A stretch of 64,000 nt of DNA from Clostridium sp. DL-VIII (GTDB lineage: Bacteria > Bacillota > Clostridia > Clostridiales > Clostridiaceae): the NCBI RefSeq assembly GCF_000230835.1, contig NZ_CM001240.1, positions 1,062,501 to 1,126,500 of the forward strand, read 5' to 3'. This document shows positions 30,307-38,635 of this stretch, one piece after another. Position numbers and translations under genes: made by a program. The stretch's first letter is position 1, and each line of letters opens with the position of its first letter. A model generated the notes under the pieces. That model saw only the letters and a list, made by a program, of their open reading frames with translations. It ran no database searches and was not told where the DNA came from.

Positions 30307-30744
30307 ATGAAAGATGAGATAATAATTAGAGCTATGAATGAACTAGACGTAAATCACGTACTTGAATTGTGGAGTATAGCTTTGGAGTTATCTTTTTTAA
30401 AAAATTCTGTTAAAAAAGAAGATTTGATAAAATATATCAAGAGAAATCCAGGTGTTAGTTCGGTAGCATGCACAGTAGATAGAAAAGTAATAGGAGCTTT
30501 ATTATGTGGACATGACGGAATAAGAGGATTTATTTATCATATTGCTGTATCTAATGAGTATAGAGTTAGTGAAATTGCAAAAAGGATGCTAAATCATTCT
30601 TTGTTAAAGTTAGGAGAAGTCGGAATTAAAACGGGATTTATATTTACACAAAATAATAATTATGGCATGGATGAGACTTTTAACTCTATAGGGTGGGTTG
30701 TAGTTCCTAATAAACTTTCTTCAGGTGAACAGTTTGGACTATAA
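30307..30744 (+). CDS. GNAT-family acetyltransferase
   Basis: A 145-residue protein with the GNAT acyl-CoA layout: IIIRAMNELDVNHVLELW at the N-terminus, VIGALLCGHDG, and YHIAVSNEYRVSEIAKRML in the motif A position, where the usual Q/RxxGxG loop is degenerate. AGGTGA lies nine bases before ATG. The gene lies between the 3' end of RNA copy A and a second copy of that 3' end (30791-30912), as if inserted as a cassette. The substrate is unknown; toxin-like GNATs exist but nothing here shows that role. Confidence 0.82.
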   Translation: MKDEIIIRAMNELDVNHVLELWSIALELSFLKNSVKKEDLIKYIKRNPGVSSVACTVDRKVIGALLCGHDGIRGFIYHIAVSNEYRVSEIAKRMLNHSLLKLGEVGIKTGFIFTQNNNYGMDETFNSIGWVVVPNKLSSGEQFGL

Positions 30745-30790
30745 TGCAATTGCAATTAAAATAAAAAGATATATATTTAATGACGTATTA

Positions 30791-30912
30791 CTCAAAAAAT
30801 AATAGAAATAAATATTAAAGAGGAAATTATTTTTAGTGATACGATTTCTTTCGATTCAATAACACTCATCACTAATAAGGATAGGGAGAAAAGCAAGTAT
30901 ATTGACGGCGCC
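30791..30912 (+). repeat. Duplicated 3' end of the large RNA (copy C)
   Basis: Aligns without gaps to 30021-30142 at an offset of 770 bp; by hand about 105 of the first 120 positions agree, including 35 identical in a row. Only the 3' domain is present. Its last bases, CGGCGCC, pair with the 5' end of copy A (GGCGCCG at 29457) even better than copy A's own end does. Confidence 0.8.
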
Positions 30913-31062
30913 TATATAATAAAAGTGAGATTTTGAAAATTGAAATGAAAAAGTATTAGTTGATAAAAAGACAAAAAAATAAATATTTACTTGATAAAAA
31001 AGTTGTGATATACAAAAACTGATGCTATAATTTATATATAAAATAGGAATGAGGTGATTGGT

Positions 31063-31716
31063 GTGGAAGTTAATGAGAAGATAGAGGAATTGATAAAAAA
31101 GGAAGAAAGGGAAAGTATATATTATATTTTGTATATTGGAGTTTCAGCATACAAAAGATTATTAGAAGATTATCCAGAATTGACAAGGTCAGATTCGTTT
31201 TCAGAAATTAGAACTAGAATCCTAAGCTTTGTTATAAAAAGACAATTTGAAGATGATGTGTTATCCAAGGAATTTCCATTTAAGGTTCAATTAAAAGATG
31301 TCAATAAATTCAAAAGTAAGGCTTTATTTTTAAATAATAAATTAACTAGATTGAAGATACATAAAACGGTTAGAAGAAATACGCTTCATAACAGTAATAA
31401 GATTTCTGATTATATGTTGAAAGAATCAGAAGTTAATGCGAAGCATAGAAAACAAATAAAAATGTTAATTTTTGAAAATAATGAAGCACAAATCGGTGAA
31501 GAAAAGCATACTTTTATGATTTTAGGATATGGGGTTAGGGAGAAAGAAATAGATCATTTAGATTTTATGATTCCTAGTTGGGATATGAAAAAAGTAGAAG
31601 AAACTTTTAATGCATTGGAAGAGTATAAACAAACAATTTTAATGGATACTAATAAAGAGCAAACTGAAAAGAGAATACTATCGCTTAAAGAAGAGGCAAT
31701 AGGATTAGTAAAATAA
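31063..31716 (+). CDS. Hypothetical partner of Xre-ImmA protein
   Basis: A protein of about 217 residues, charged and mostly helical at both ends, with no motif I recognise. GTG at 31063, five to six bases after AGGTGA, is the likely start; an in-frame GTG at 31054 overlaps that site. It ends 24 bp before the Xre-ImmA gene on the same strand. Such small partners of Xre-ImmA proteins are sometimes toxins or proteins cleaved by the protease. That role is inference from context only. Confidence 0.65.
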   Translation: MEVNEKIEELIKKEERESIYYILYIGVSAYKRLLEDYPELTRSDSFSEIRTRILSFVIKRQFEDDVLSKEFPFKVQLKDVNKFKSKALFLNNKLTRLKIHKTVRRNTLHNSNKISDYMLKESEVNAKHRKQIKMLIFENNEAQIGEEKHTFMILGYGVREKEIDHLDFMIPSWDMKKVEETFNALEEYKQTILMDTNKEQTEKRILSLKEEAIGLVK

Positions 31717-31740
31717 GATTAGGAAGGTGAAAACATAGTT

Positions 31741-32889
31741 ATGAAGGTTATAGAGTTTGGTTCTATAAAAAGTAATAAGATAGTTCCAGCAAAATTAAAA
31801 GAAGCTAGAGTTGCAAGAGCTCTATCTTTATCACAACTTTCAAAACTAATAGGCGTATCAAGTCAAGCAATATCACAATTTGAAAAAGGTGAAACAAAGC
31901 CAAGTTCACAAACATTATTTAAACTAATAGAAATTTTAGATTTTCCAATAAATTTTTTCTGTTCAAATCATAATCAAAGTCTAGAAAATGAGATAATATA
32001 TTTTAGGAGTAATAAAAATATAACTAAGAAATTAAAAGATGCATGTAAGTCTAGAATTACATGGATTGAAAAAGTATATATGTTAATAGAATCATATTTT
32101 GAATTGCCTAAATTACAAATACCTAAGCTTGCTGAAGTGGATGTAGAAAGCATAGACAATAGAAAAATAGAAGAACTTACTTTAAGATTAAGAGAATACT
32201 GGGGATTAGATCAGTCTCCAATAGATAATTTAGTAGATTTATTACAATCAAAAGGTTTTGTTATTACTAAATTAAAGATAGGAACAAAAAAAATAGATGC
32301 ATTTTCTATTTGGAAAAATGGAGTACCATATATTTTTTTAGGTGACGATAAGGAGTCAGTAACAAGATTAAGATTTGATTTGGCACATGAATTGGCTCAT
32401 TTGTTAATGCATAGATATATAGATAAAGAAGAACTAGAAGAAGATAAAGAACTATATAACAAAATTGAGGAACAAGCAAATTATTTTGCATCAGCATTTC
32501 TATTGCCGATAGAAGCTTTTAATAAAGAAGTCATATCTTCATCTATAGATAGTTTTATTCTATTGAAGAAAAGATGGAAAGTCTCAATATCAGCGATGAT
32601 AAAAAGATGTCAAAATGCAAATATTTTAACTGATAATCAAATAAGATATTTAAATTCACAGATGATAAAATATGGCTATTATAGAAAAGAACCATTAGAT
32701 GAAGAAATAAAGAAAGAAACTCCATATTTATTCAAACAAGCATTTGAAATATTACTAGAAAATAATATTTATACAAAAGAAGCAATATTAGAAAAATTGG
32801 AGTTAAATAAAGATGAAGCAATAGAGCTTTATTCTTTAGATAAATTATTTTTTGATAGAAGTAATAATATATTAAAATTAATAAAATAG
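31741..32889 (+). CDS. Xre HTH - ImmA/IrrE metallopeptidase fusion
   Basis: A 382-residue protein: Xre-type HTH at about 17-72 (LKEARVARALSLSQLSKLIGVSSQAISQFE region) and an ImmA/IrrE zinc protease domain with HELAH at 216-220 and a downstream Glu in EEQANYFASAFLLP. Homologues cleave phage-type repressors or act as antitoxins (Xre-COG2856 pairs). It is paired with the unknown gene at 31063 and ends in a terminator. It probably represses its own operon and releases it on a stress signal. Confidence 0.9.
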   Translation: MKVIEFGSIKSNKIVPAKLKEARVARALSLSQLSKLIGVSSQAISQFEKGETKPSSQTLFKLIEILDFPINFFCSNHNQSLENEIIYFRSNKNITKKLKDACKSRITWIEKVYMLIESYFELPKLQIPKLAEVDVESIDNRKIEELTLRLREYWGLDQSPIDNLVDLLQSKGFVITKLKIGTKKIDAFSIWKNGVPYIFLGDDKESVTRLRFDLAHELAHLLMHRYIDKEELEEDKELYNKIEEQANYFASAFLLPIEAFNKEVISSSIDSFILLKKRWKVSISAMIKRCQNANILTDNQIRYLNSQMIKYGYYRKEPLDEEIKKETPYLFKQAFEILLENNIYTKEAILEKLELNKDEAIELYSLDKLFFDRSNNILKLIK

Positions 32890-33190
32890 GCTGAATGAGT
32901 AACTGAGGTGCTATTCCAGATAATAGTATCTCTATTTTTTGCTATGAAAAACTTCAAAAATGCAGTAATTTAAAGATGGGACGTAAGATAATAATATTTA
33001 TAATTGATAGTAAAATATATAATACTGAAAAAGCATAATCGATAATTAAATTTATAAGATGAGTAGTTACCTAAGCCTACAAAAAGTCGACAGATAATAT
33101 AAATTTAATTTTGTTATATTACTGTCACAAATTGCAAGTATTATATAAACATAAAGTAGTTAAATATTATTTACCCCTATTAAATATATA

Positions 33191-33270
33191 ATAACCAATA
33201 TTTAGAATGATCTATTCACCCTAGTAGATCATTCTTTTTTATTTATAAAATTAGATTTGTTTAAGGTATG
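33191..33270 (+). repeat. Direct repeat R3, copy a
   Basis: About 80 bp, starting in the terminator and including TTTTTTATTTAT, TTAGATTTG and TTAAGGTATG, recur at 34211-34290 on the other side of the wall-binding gene. Confidence 0.6.
33204..33240 (+). terminator. Strong terminator
   Basis: An 11-bp perfect stem (33204-33214 with 33225-33235) and a T tract to 33240. A weaker hairpin at about 32905-32940 also ends in T residues. No gene was seen in 32890-33392. Confidence 0.85.
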
Positions 33271-33392
33271 CTGAATATTAATGATGAAGCATTTTTGTAA
33301 GAATCATAATGAAATTTCATGTTTTATACATAAAAGGAATTTAGGATAATATGTAGAAATAATTAAATAAATGACAATAGGAGGAAATAAGA

Positions 33393-34193
33393 ATGATTAA
33401 TTTTTTATTTTTGGTTAGTTTAATTTGCCTTATTATAGGAATTATTAAGCCTAATAAGTTAATGTTTTGGCTGGAAGAAAGTAAGAGAAACAGAAAAAAT
33501 GTTCTTAAATATTTTGGAACAGCAACAATTATTTTTTTGATTTTAGTTGGAGTTTTTAATTCGAGCAATTCTACAAAGGTAACTAATAGCACAATAAGTA
33601 AGAACGAAGTGGTAGAAAATACAGGAGGAGAACAAAAGCAAGAAAAAATTGAGAAACCTCAGGATGTTAAAAAAGTTGGATGGACACAAGAAAATGGGAA
33701 ATGGTATTATTATGGAGAAGATGGGAAGACAAAAACAGGATGGATTAAGGATGATAATAAGTCTTACTATCTAAGTTCTTCAGGAATTTTACAGACAGGC
33801 TGGGTAAAAGATAATGGAAAAGACTATTATTTAGATGATTTGGGAGTTATGCAGACTGGATGGAAAGAAAGTAATGATAAATGGTATTACCTAAGTTCCG
33901 ATGGCTCAATGGAAAAAAATACTACAGTTGATGGCTACCACTTATCAGCAAGCGGGGTAATGGAGGAGAAAAATTCAAGTAATTCTAGTGGAAGTAGTAA
34001 TTCAGTTACAAGCAGTAGCTCAGGTGGTACTCAATATGTAGATGAAAATGGAAATGGTCTTATAAAAGGAAGTGTAAATCATATATATCACGTACCAGGT
34101 AGTACATATTATAGTAGAACAAAAAATGTTGCACGCTGGTTTAAGACAGTTGAGGAAGCACAGGCAGCTGGATATAGGGCACCAGAGAAATAG
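33393..34193 (+). CDS. Wall-repeat protein with C-terminal sunset-type domain
   Basis: A 266-residue protein with two N-terminal hydrophobic stretches (1-20 and about 45-58), four choline-binding-type repeats (GWTQENGKWYYYGEDGKT to GYHLSASGVME, about 90-190), a Ser/Asn linker, and a C-terminal SVNHIYHVPGSTYYSRT...WFKTVEEAQAAGYRAP module. That last module is the small domain often at the end of secreted nucleases and called sunset. It is probably surface-bound. GGAGG precedes the ATG. It is flanked by repeat R3. Confidence 0.85.
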   Translation: MINFLFLVSLICLIIGIIKPNKLMFWLEESKRNRKNVLKYFGTATIIFLILVGVFNSSNSTKVTNSTISKNEVVENTGGEQKQEKIEKPQDVKKVGWTQENGKWYYYGEDGKTKTGWIKDDNKSYYLSSSGILQTGWVKDNGKDYYLDDLGVMQTGWKESNDKWYYLSSDGSMEKNTTVDGYHLSASGVMEEKNSSNSSGSSNSVTSSSSGGTQYVDENGNGLIKGSVNHIYHVPGSTYYSRTKNVARWFKTVEEAQAAGYRAPEK

Positions 34194-34210
34194 AAGTATA
34201 TAAAAATTAT

Positions 34211-34290
34211 TTGATTAGTATTCAGAATAGTAGATTTATTTCAGTAGATAGTTTTTTATTTATGGAATTGGATTTAATTAAGGTATATGG
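34211..34290 (+). repeat. Direct repeat R3, copy b
   Basis: Diverged copy of 33191-33270 directly after the wall-binding gene. The terminator stem seen in copy a is reduced here. Confidence 0.55.
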
Positions 34291-34446
34291 AAATACCAAC
34301 AAAGAAATTTTTAAAAAGCTCTATATAAACAAAAATTCTAATAAATAAGATATTGTAGAATGAAGAGAAGTTTAATTTTTAGATTATAATAATAGAGCTT
34401 TCTTAAAATAATGTTTTTGGGAAGAGCAATTATACCAGTAGAACAT

Positions 34447-34492
34447 AAATATTGTAAAGGGGATTGCGAGCACTCACCCCTGTACAATATTT
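34447..34492. terminator. Bidirectional terminator hairpin
   Basis: A 10-bp perfect stem (34447-34456 with 34483-34492) with a GGGG/CCCC inner helix. A smaller hairpin, ACCTGG/CCAGGT (34673-34696), ends the minus-strand gene that follows. No gene was seen in 34194-34696. Confidence 0.7.
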
Positions 34493-34696
34493 ATTTTCTA
34501 TGGAGCTTGGTAATTACCCCAAAAACAGCAGAAGCTTGTCCTATAATTTTGGCAGTTAATGCTGTAGGTTTTCAATATTTTAAGTTTTGACGTTGGTATA
34601 GTCAGGTATTAGAGTTTTATATTTTTATAAGCTTGGTTTTGTAGCAGCAATGCTTATTATTATGAGAAATAGACCTGGGAAAGTACCTCTCCAGGT

Positions 34697-34873
34697 TTAT
34701 TTAATTTCAATTTCAAGTTGCAGTGGTCTTGTATCAAGGTAATGTTTATATTCTATTTTATAGTATAGAATTAATTTACTTCTTACTGCGTAAGGTAATG
34801 TATTTACAAGTGAATCAAATTGAGCTTTTGATACAAAGCCTTTTTCTTTTATAAGCCATGTTGTAAATGTCAT
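34697..34873 (-). CDS. Small hypothetical protein, FTxWL type
   Basis: A 58-residue protein starting MTFTTWLIKEKGF. The ATG at 34873 has AAGGGA about nine bases before it; two more ATGs lie 12 and 18 bases upstream. The start resembles that of the next minus-strand gene (FTFTKWL), so the two are probably diverged paralogues of a phage-type small protein. Function unknown. Confidence 0.55.
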   Translation of the reverse strand: MTFTTWLIKEKGFVSKAQFDSLVNTLPYAVRSKLILYYKIEYKHYLDTRPLQLEIEIK

Positions 34874-34934
34874 TAGGTTCATTCCCTTCATATTATATAT
34901 TAAGTTTCTAATAGGCGTAGATAGGCATGTGTCT

Positions 34935-35108
34935 CTAATCCCATTCAGTTTGTAAATATTCTAAAAAGTATTGATATTTCTCGTGATAATAGAAATCAGT
35001 GTTTTTAGCTTCTTCTTTGGACATGGTGGACAACCAATATTTGTAGTGGCCAAATGAATTAAAAGTTTCTTTAGTATTGAGCCATTTTGTAAATGTGAAT
35101 TTTCTCAT
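34935..35108 (-). CDS. Small hypothetical protein, FTxWL type
   Basis: A 57-residue protein (MRKFTFTKWLNTKETFNSF...LEYLQTEWD) with many aromatic and charged residues. AGAGAGGA precedes the ATG at 35108. It lies upstream of the related gene at 34697 on the same strand, with 61 bp between. The short helical pattern suggests a SAM-like or YozE-like fold, but I cannot confirm it. Confidence 0.55.
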   Translation of the reverse strand: MRKFTFTKWLNTKETFNSFGHYKYWLSTMSKEEAKNTDFYYHEKYQYFLEYLQTEWD

Positions 35109-35291
35109 GATTACGCAAATCCTCTCTAAATATAAAAGTTATTATATAAATCTTTATACTATAATTATGCCCATTAATGGGAACGAATATTCGTAAATGC
35201 TTGTACCTAAATGTACTTTTTTTATTAGGTCGGAATGTATAATACTTGAATTAATGGACACAATATTTGACAGAGAAGGAGTGACGAAAGT

Positions 35292-35456
35292 ATGGACAAT
35301 AAACAAAAACCTAAACTAGAAAAAGCACCAACTAAACAAGCTCATTTTGAGTGTGAAGTGGCATTATATGAGAAGTTTGAAGCATATTGTCATAGGAATG
35401 GAAAGAATGTAAGTAATGCATTAAGAGCATACATTAAAATGTGTGTGGGAGAATAA
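35292..35456 (+). CDS. Small RHH-like DNA-binding protein
   Basis: A 54-residue protein. After a basic N-terminus comes a strand HFECEVALYEKFEAYC and the turn NGKNVSNALRAYIKMC, the pattern of ribbon-helix-helix repressors of plasmid and phage origin. AAGGAG precedes the ATG. It likely regulates its own or the next gene. Confidence 0.6.
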   Translation: MDNKQKPKLEKAPTKQAHFECEVALYEKFEAYCHRNGKNVSNALRAYIKMCVGE

Positions 35457-35572
35457 AGAACAATTTAAAGTATCTAAAAACAGGTACTTTTTTTGTACAT
35501 AAAAATGCATAAAATTTCTAGGTATGGAGAGAATATTAATAGAGGGAGGGCATGAAAGGAAGGTTGTACAAA

Positions 35573-35926
35573 ATGGATAAAAGGAAGTATCAAACAAAGA
35601 CATTAATTGCACAATATGAATATTTAACTGAATTAGAGGACTTTAGATTTTCTGAAATGTCTTACAGATTGAAAGATGGTTCAATAATAATAGAATATGA
35701 AGGCGCTTGCCATAGTCTCTATGGGTTAAAACTAAGCTTCAGTAAGAGCATTGTTAGAAAAGGCATCTATAGTATTAATGACTATGATTTTCGAATGTGG
35801 AAATCAATAAGAAGTAAAATAGAAGGTAGCTCGTTCATTGATTGGGAAAAAGAAATGAATGAACAATTTGAGGATGAACATGAAAATGTTCTAAAGTGCG
35901 TTGGAGAAAACGAACTGTTATATTGA
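35573..35926 (+). CDS. Hypothetical protein
   Basis: A 117-residue soluble protein (MDKRKYQTKTLIAQYEYLTE...), rich in acidic residues at its end, with no recognisable motif. The ATG at 35573 has AGGAAGG ten bases before it; an ATG at 35552 is too close to its own site. A GGGGGCGAAAGTCCCC hairpin at 35941-35956 follows. It is typical of small phage or plasmid genes. Confidence 0.55.
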   Translation: MDKRKYQTKTLIAQYEYLTELEDFRFSEMSYRLKDGSIIIEYEGACHSLYGLKLSFSKSIVRKGIYSINDYDFRMWKSIRSKIEGSSFIDWEKEMNEQFEDEHENVLKCVGENELLY

Positions 35927-36035
35927 ATACTAAGTACATAGGGGGCGAAAGTCCCCAAAAGAGAAAATATTATAGGAAAAGAAGGTTATAAGATGATATA
36001 CATTGATATCAATTTAAAGATTATAAGAATAGCAA

Positions 36036-36374
36036 TTGAAGAGGGATTTCCTGATAAAATTTATAGACATGGCAATTATTTTGTTTTTAACAGAAATTCA
36101 TTTTAGGTATAGGGGAGAAATCTCCAAGAGGAAAAGGAAAAGCTTACCTAGAACAGAAAAGTGGACAAGCTTCAAAGCAGCAATGAGCTTTACAGGAGAG
36201 CGTATCCCACCAGACAGCATAATACCACATAGATTTTTTCATATTGACTACACATATTTATTTGAAATTCAAGTCAAGATTAAAGCACAGCGTGTCTTTA
36301 CTTTAATTTTAAATAAATATACCCTAAAATATGAAAAAAGCCTATTTAATAGATTCTCTCAAGCTTTTGGATGA
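36036..36374 (+). CDS. Doubtful hypothetical ORF
   Basis: A 112-residue frame with no clear ribosome site and odd composition; it begins inside a competing 37-codon ORF (ATG at 35993 with AAGGTT upstream) that ends at 36106. Either may be a decayed gene. It stops 69 bp before the 3' end of RNA copy B on the other strand. Confidence 0.2.
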   Translation: MKRDFLIKFIDMAIILFLTEIHFRYRGEISKRKRKSLPRTEKWTSFKAAMSFTGERIPPDSIIPHRFFHIDYTYLFEIQVKIKAQRVFTLILNKYTLKYEKSLFNRFSQAFG

Positions 36375-36442
36375 AAAAATCACAGTATATCATAAATATA
36401 TCAATAAACCCAATATAAAAGAATTTTCCAAAGTTTCTATAG

Positions 36443-37108
36443 GGGCATTCTTGTACTTGCTTTTCAGCCTGTCATTTTTAGGGATGAGTGTTATTGAAGC
36501 GAAAAAAACCGAATGACTAAAAATAATTTCCCTGTAATATAATTTTGATTATTTTTAGTTATTGGATTTTTTGTAGCGGAAATAACGCCATTACTAAAAA
36601 TGACTAGCCGGCAAGCAAGTACAAGATGGACCTGCCAGCACTCTTCCGATCAAATTTAATTATATATTAGTGATGGCATGTCCAAGGCCCCGACCTTTTG
36701 TCAGTGTACTGACCTAATATCTAAAGTTCCAGTATATCCATAAATTATAAAGTTACCATACAACCTGAATATAAGCCTTGTGCTTCACCATGCTGTTGTT
36801 TTTGTACAAGAGTCATATACTAAAGTTGCTAAGCACATAAAATAAAATATATACTTCAGTTCCTGTAAGAGGGGTGGACTAATTTTAATATACTATTAGG
36901 AAATGGAATACTGTAAATTATCTACTTATTAATGTATCAGCAAACATCACCACCCAGACGCACTCCATCGGGTACCCAAACAAAGGACTAGTTTAATCCT
37001 ACCTAGTTCTTAGTTGGTAAAAGGCTCTGACTTTGGAAGAGACTTTTAACGACTTAGAAATAGGAGGCAATAACCTGTCCCCTTTTTTGGGTGATGGATC
37101 AAGTGCCC
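36443..37108 (-). ncRNA. Large structured RNA, copy B (about 666 nt)
   Basis: Minus-strand homologue of 29457-30142. The ends pair differently from copy A but pair: GGGCACTTG (37108-37100) with CAAGAATGCCC (36453-36443). CACCCAAA pairs with TTTGGGT, TGGACATGCC with GGCAGGTCCA, and TGTACTTGCTT perfectly with AAGCAAGTACA. ACTAAAAATAAT pairs with ATTATTTTTAGT. GTCATT/AATGAC replaces GTCCTT/AAGGAC of copy A. The long middle arm of A is replaced by unrelated AT-rich sequence. No protein frame fits. Confidence 0.8.
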
Positions 37109-37277
37109 AGATATCAATTTATAAAAACAACATGTCCTTTAAAAAATACGTATATAGCTATAGCTATAGCAATACTATCTATAATATAACAGTATAGGCA
37201 TATAAAATATAGTAAACTTATTAGTCATATATATAGAATTCAAATTAAGTACATAGAAATAAAACTAAACTAATGGA

Positions 37278-37308
37278 GTGGCGTAGCCACAAGGAGCACG
37301 CAGTGCTC
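37278..37308. repeat. Tandem GC-rich mini-hairpins
   Basis: GTGGC-GTA-GCCAC (37278-37290) and GAGCAC-GCA-GTGCTC (37294-37308) are perfect stems with three-base GTA/GCA loops in very AT-rich DNA. A similar word, GAGCGAAGCGAC, is at 37461-37472. Purpose unknown. Confidence 0.6.
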
Positions 37309-37319
37309 ATATATATTTA

Positions 37320-37350
37320 TTCCTTGCTGCCGCAGGCTACAACAAACAAT
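37320..37350 (-). promoter_or_regulatory. Conserved dyad upstream of RNA copy B
   Basis: Minus-strand counterpart of 29191-29220, keeping GCCTGCGGCAGCAA. It lies 212 bp upstream of the copy B 5' helix. Confidence 0.5.
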
Positions 37351-37487
37351 GAGAAGTAGAAGCTATATGGATTTTATTAATGTTTAGAACATACCACCAT
37401 AATATTAAAGTACTAAAAAATAATGTAATCCATAAAATAGCTGGAACTTCTATTCCTTAGGAGCGAAGCGACGTTATTGAATTACAA

Positions 37488-37561
37488 AAGATGGACTAAA
37501 TAAAGCTATAGCTAAATTTTAAATTATATCATAACTGTAATAGCTTTATTCTGTCCATCTT
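37488..37561. repeat. Long interrupted hairpin
   Basis: AAGATGGAC (37488-37496) pairs with GTCCATCTT (37553-37561), and ATAAAGCTAT inside pairs with ATAGCTTTAT. It is in the 680-bp gap between RNA copy B and the YvrJ gene, where no gene was seen. Could be another small RNA. Confidence 0.5.
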
Positions 37562-37746
37562 AACTCCTTTTATTGAGAGAAACATTAACTTACGAGTGTA
37601 ACGAGCATAATTAAAAGATATTAATTAGTTCAAGCTGAAAGGAATATAGGAGAGTAGAAACTTTATTAAATGAGGTTCTTTAAAACGTAGATTTTCTTTG
37701 CTTAAAGTATATTAATATCTTCCTTTAAAGAAGTACGAATAAATTT

Positions 37747-37785
37747 AAAGGCAATAAACACTTAAATAAAATGTTTATCGCCTTT
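37747..37785 (-). terminator. Terminator of the YvrJ gene
   Basis: A 14-bp stem with one mismatch (37747-37760 with 37772-37785) begins just past the stop codon of the minus-strand gene at 37788. Confidence 0.75.
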
Positions 37786-37787
37786 AT

Positions 37788-37985
37788 TCAAGCTACTTTA
37801 TTAGGATCATCACTAGAATCTACATCTAGAGCTACTCCAAGCTTTGCTGATATTATGGTATTTAATTTATTAATTGAACTTGATAAGCTAACAATTTGTT
37901 TTTCTAAGCGAATCAGCAAATATGCAGAAACAGCTACAGGGAAACCATTATTCACTATCAAATTTATTAATTCGTTCACTTCCAT
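37788..37985 (-). CDS. YvrJ-family small membrane protein
   Basis: A 65-residue protein: MEVNELINLIVNNGFPVAVSAYLLIRLEKQ, with one membrane helix then an amphipathic segment. This matches YvrJ proteins and resembles the small holin-like UviB/BhlA proteins. GGAGGTGAT precedes the ATG. A holin-like role fits the nearby amidase at 40971 and the UviA-like sigma factor at 40140, but is inference. Confidence 0.75.
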   Translation of the reverse strand: MEVNELINLIVNNGFPVAVSAYLLIRLEKQIVSLSSSINKLNTIISAKLGVALDVDSSDDPNKVA

Positions 37986-38093
37986 AATTTAATCACCTCC
38001 CATAAGGGATATATGAGCAAAAGCATATTGATTCATAAAACAAATAAAATAATATCAATATTACGATTAGCAATAAATTAGGAAAATTATTTA

Positions 38094-38582
38094 CTACTGA
38101 CTGCCACCATTAATTATATGTTCATAGTAATGAGCTATAGCTAAATCAACTATAGTACTTACATAAGTATTTAATTGAGGATGGATACTTTTAAGTTCAT
38201 TAATTTTTCTAACAGTAGAAGCTCTAAGCATATAGGTTCTCTTCACATCTAAGAATTCTCCATTAATAGGTGGAGCCATACCATTTACTACAGTAGCTTT
38301 TCTATTATCTTCTAAGGTACTATTTTGATTTGATGCATTTGGATTAGTGGTAGAGGAAATATTAAAGTCTATGGTAGCTTTAGAAGAGGTACTAATATTG
38401 TTCATATTTTCATTATATATTGTAAAATTAGTTTTATTTTCATTTATGGAATCATCATCGAATGAAAATGATGAAATACAATCTCCATTTGCAACAGGTT
38501 CAGATGTAAATCTGCAAACATCTATATTCTCTTCAGCTGCGAAATCATTTATAGGTAGTTTATCTTGTTTTCTTCTTGCCAT
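38094..38582 (-). CDS. RHH-type partition or copy-control-like protein
   Basis: A 162-residue protein with a long, low-complexity Asn/Ser-rich N-terminal half and a C-terminal ribbon-helix-helix-like domain (KRTYMLRASTVRKINELKS...YVSTIVDLAIAHYYEHI). This is the layout of plasmid ParG/Omega-like DNA-binding proteins. AAGGAG precedes the ATG. A 10-bp palindrome 29 bases upstream could be its operator. It suggests that this segment descends from a plasmid or plasmid-like phage. No ParA partner is present. Confidence 0.6.
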   Translation of the reverse strand: MARRKQDKLPINDFAAEENIDVCRFTSEPVANGDCISSFSFDDDSINENKTNFTIYNENMNNISTSSKATIDFNISSTTNPNASNQNSTLEDNRKATVVNGMAPPINGEFLDVKRTYMLRASTVRKINELKSIHPQLNTYVSTIVDLAIAHYYEHIINGGSQ

Positions 38583-38610
38583 ATAAATAGTCTCCTTTTA
38601 ATTTTAATGA

Positions 38611-38635
38611 AGTTAACTAGCAGAGCTAGTTAACT
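38611..38635 (-). promoter_or_regulatory. Perfect palindrome, candidate operator
   Basis: AGTTAACTAG (38611-38620) and CTAGTTAACT (38626-38635) flank CAGAG, just upstream of the RHH gene. A likely site for that protein, or an mRNA hairpin. A looser hairpin ATGCCCA/TGGGCAT is at about 38660-38707. Confidence 0.55.

Noticed and set aside
36331..36516. 61-codon plus-strand ORF
   Set aside because: Its 3' half lies in the conserved 3' domain of RNA copy B on the other strand, and it lacks a convincing start context.
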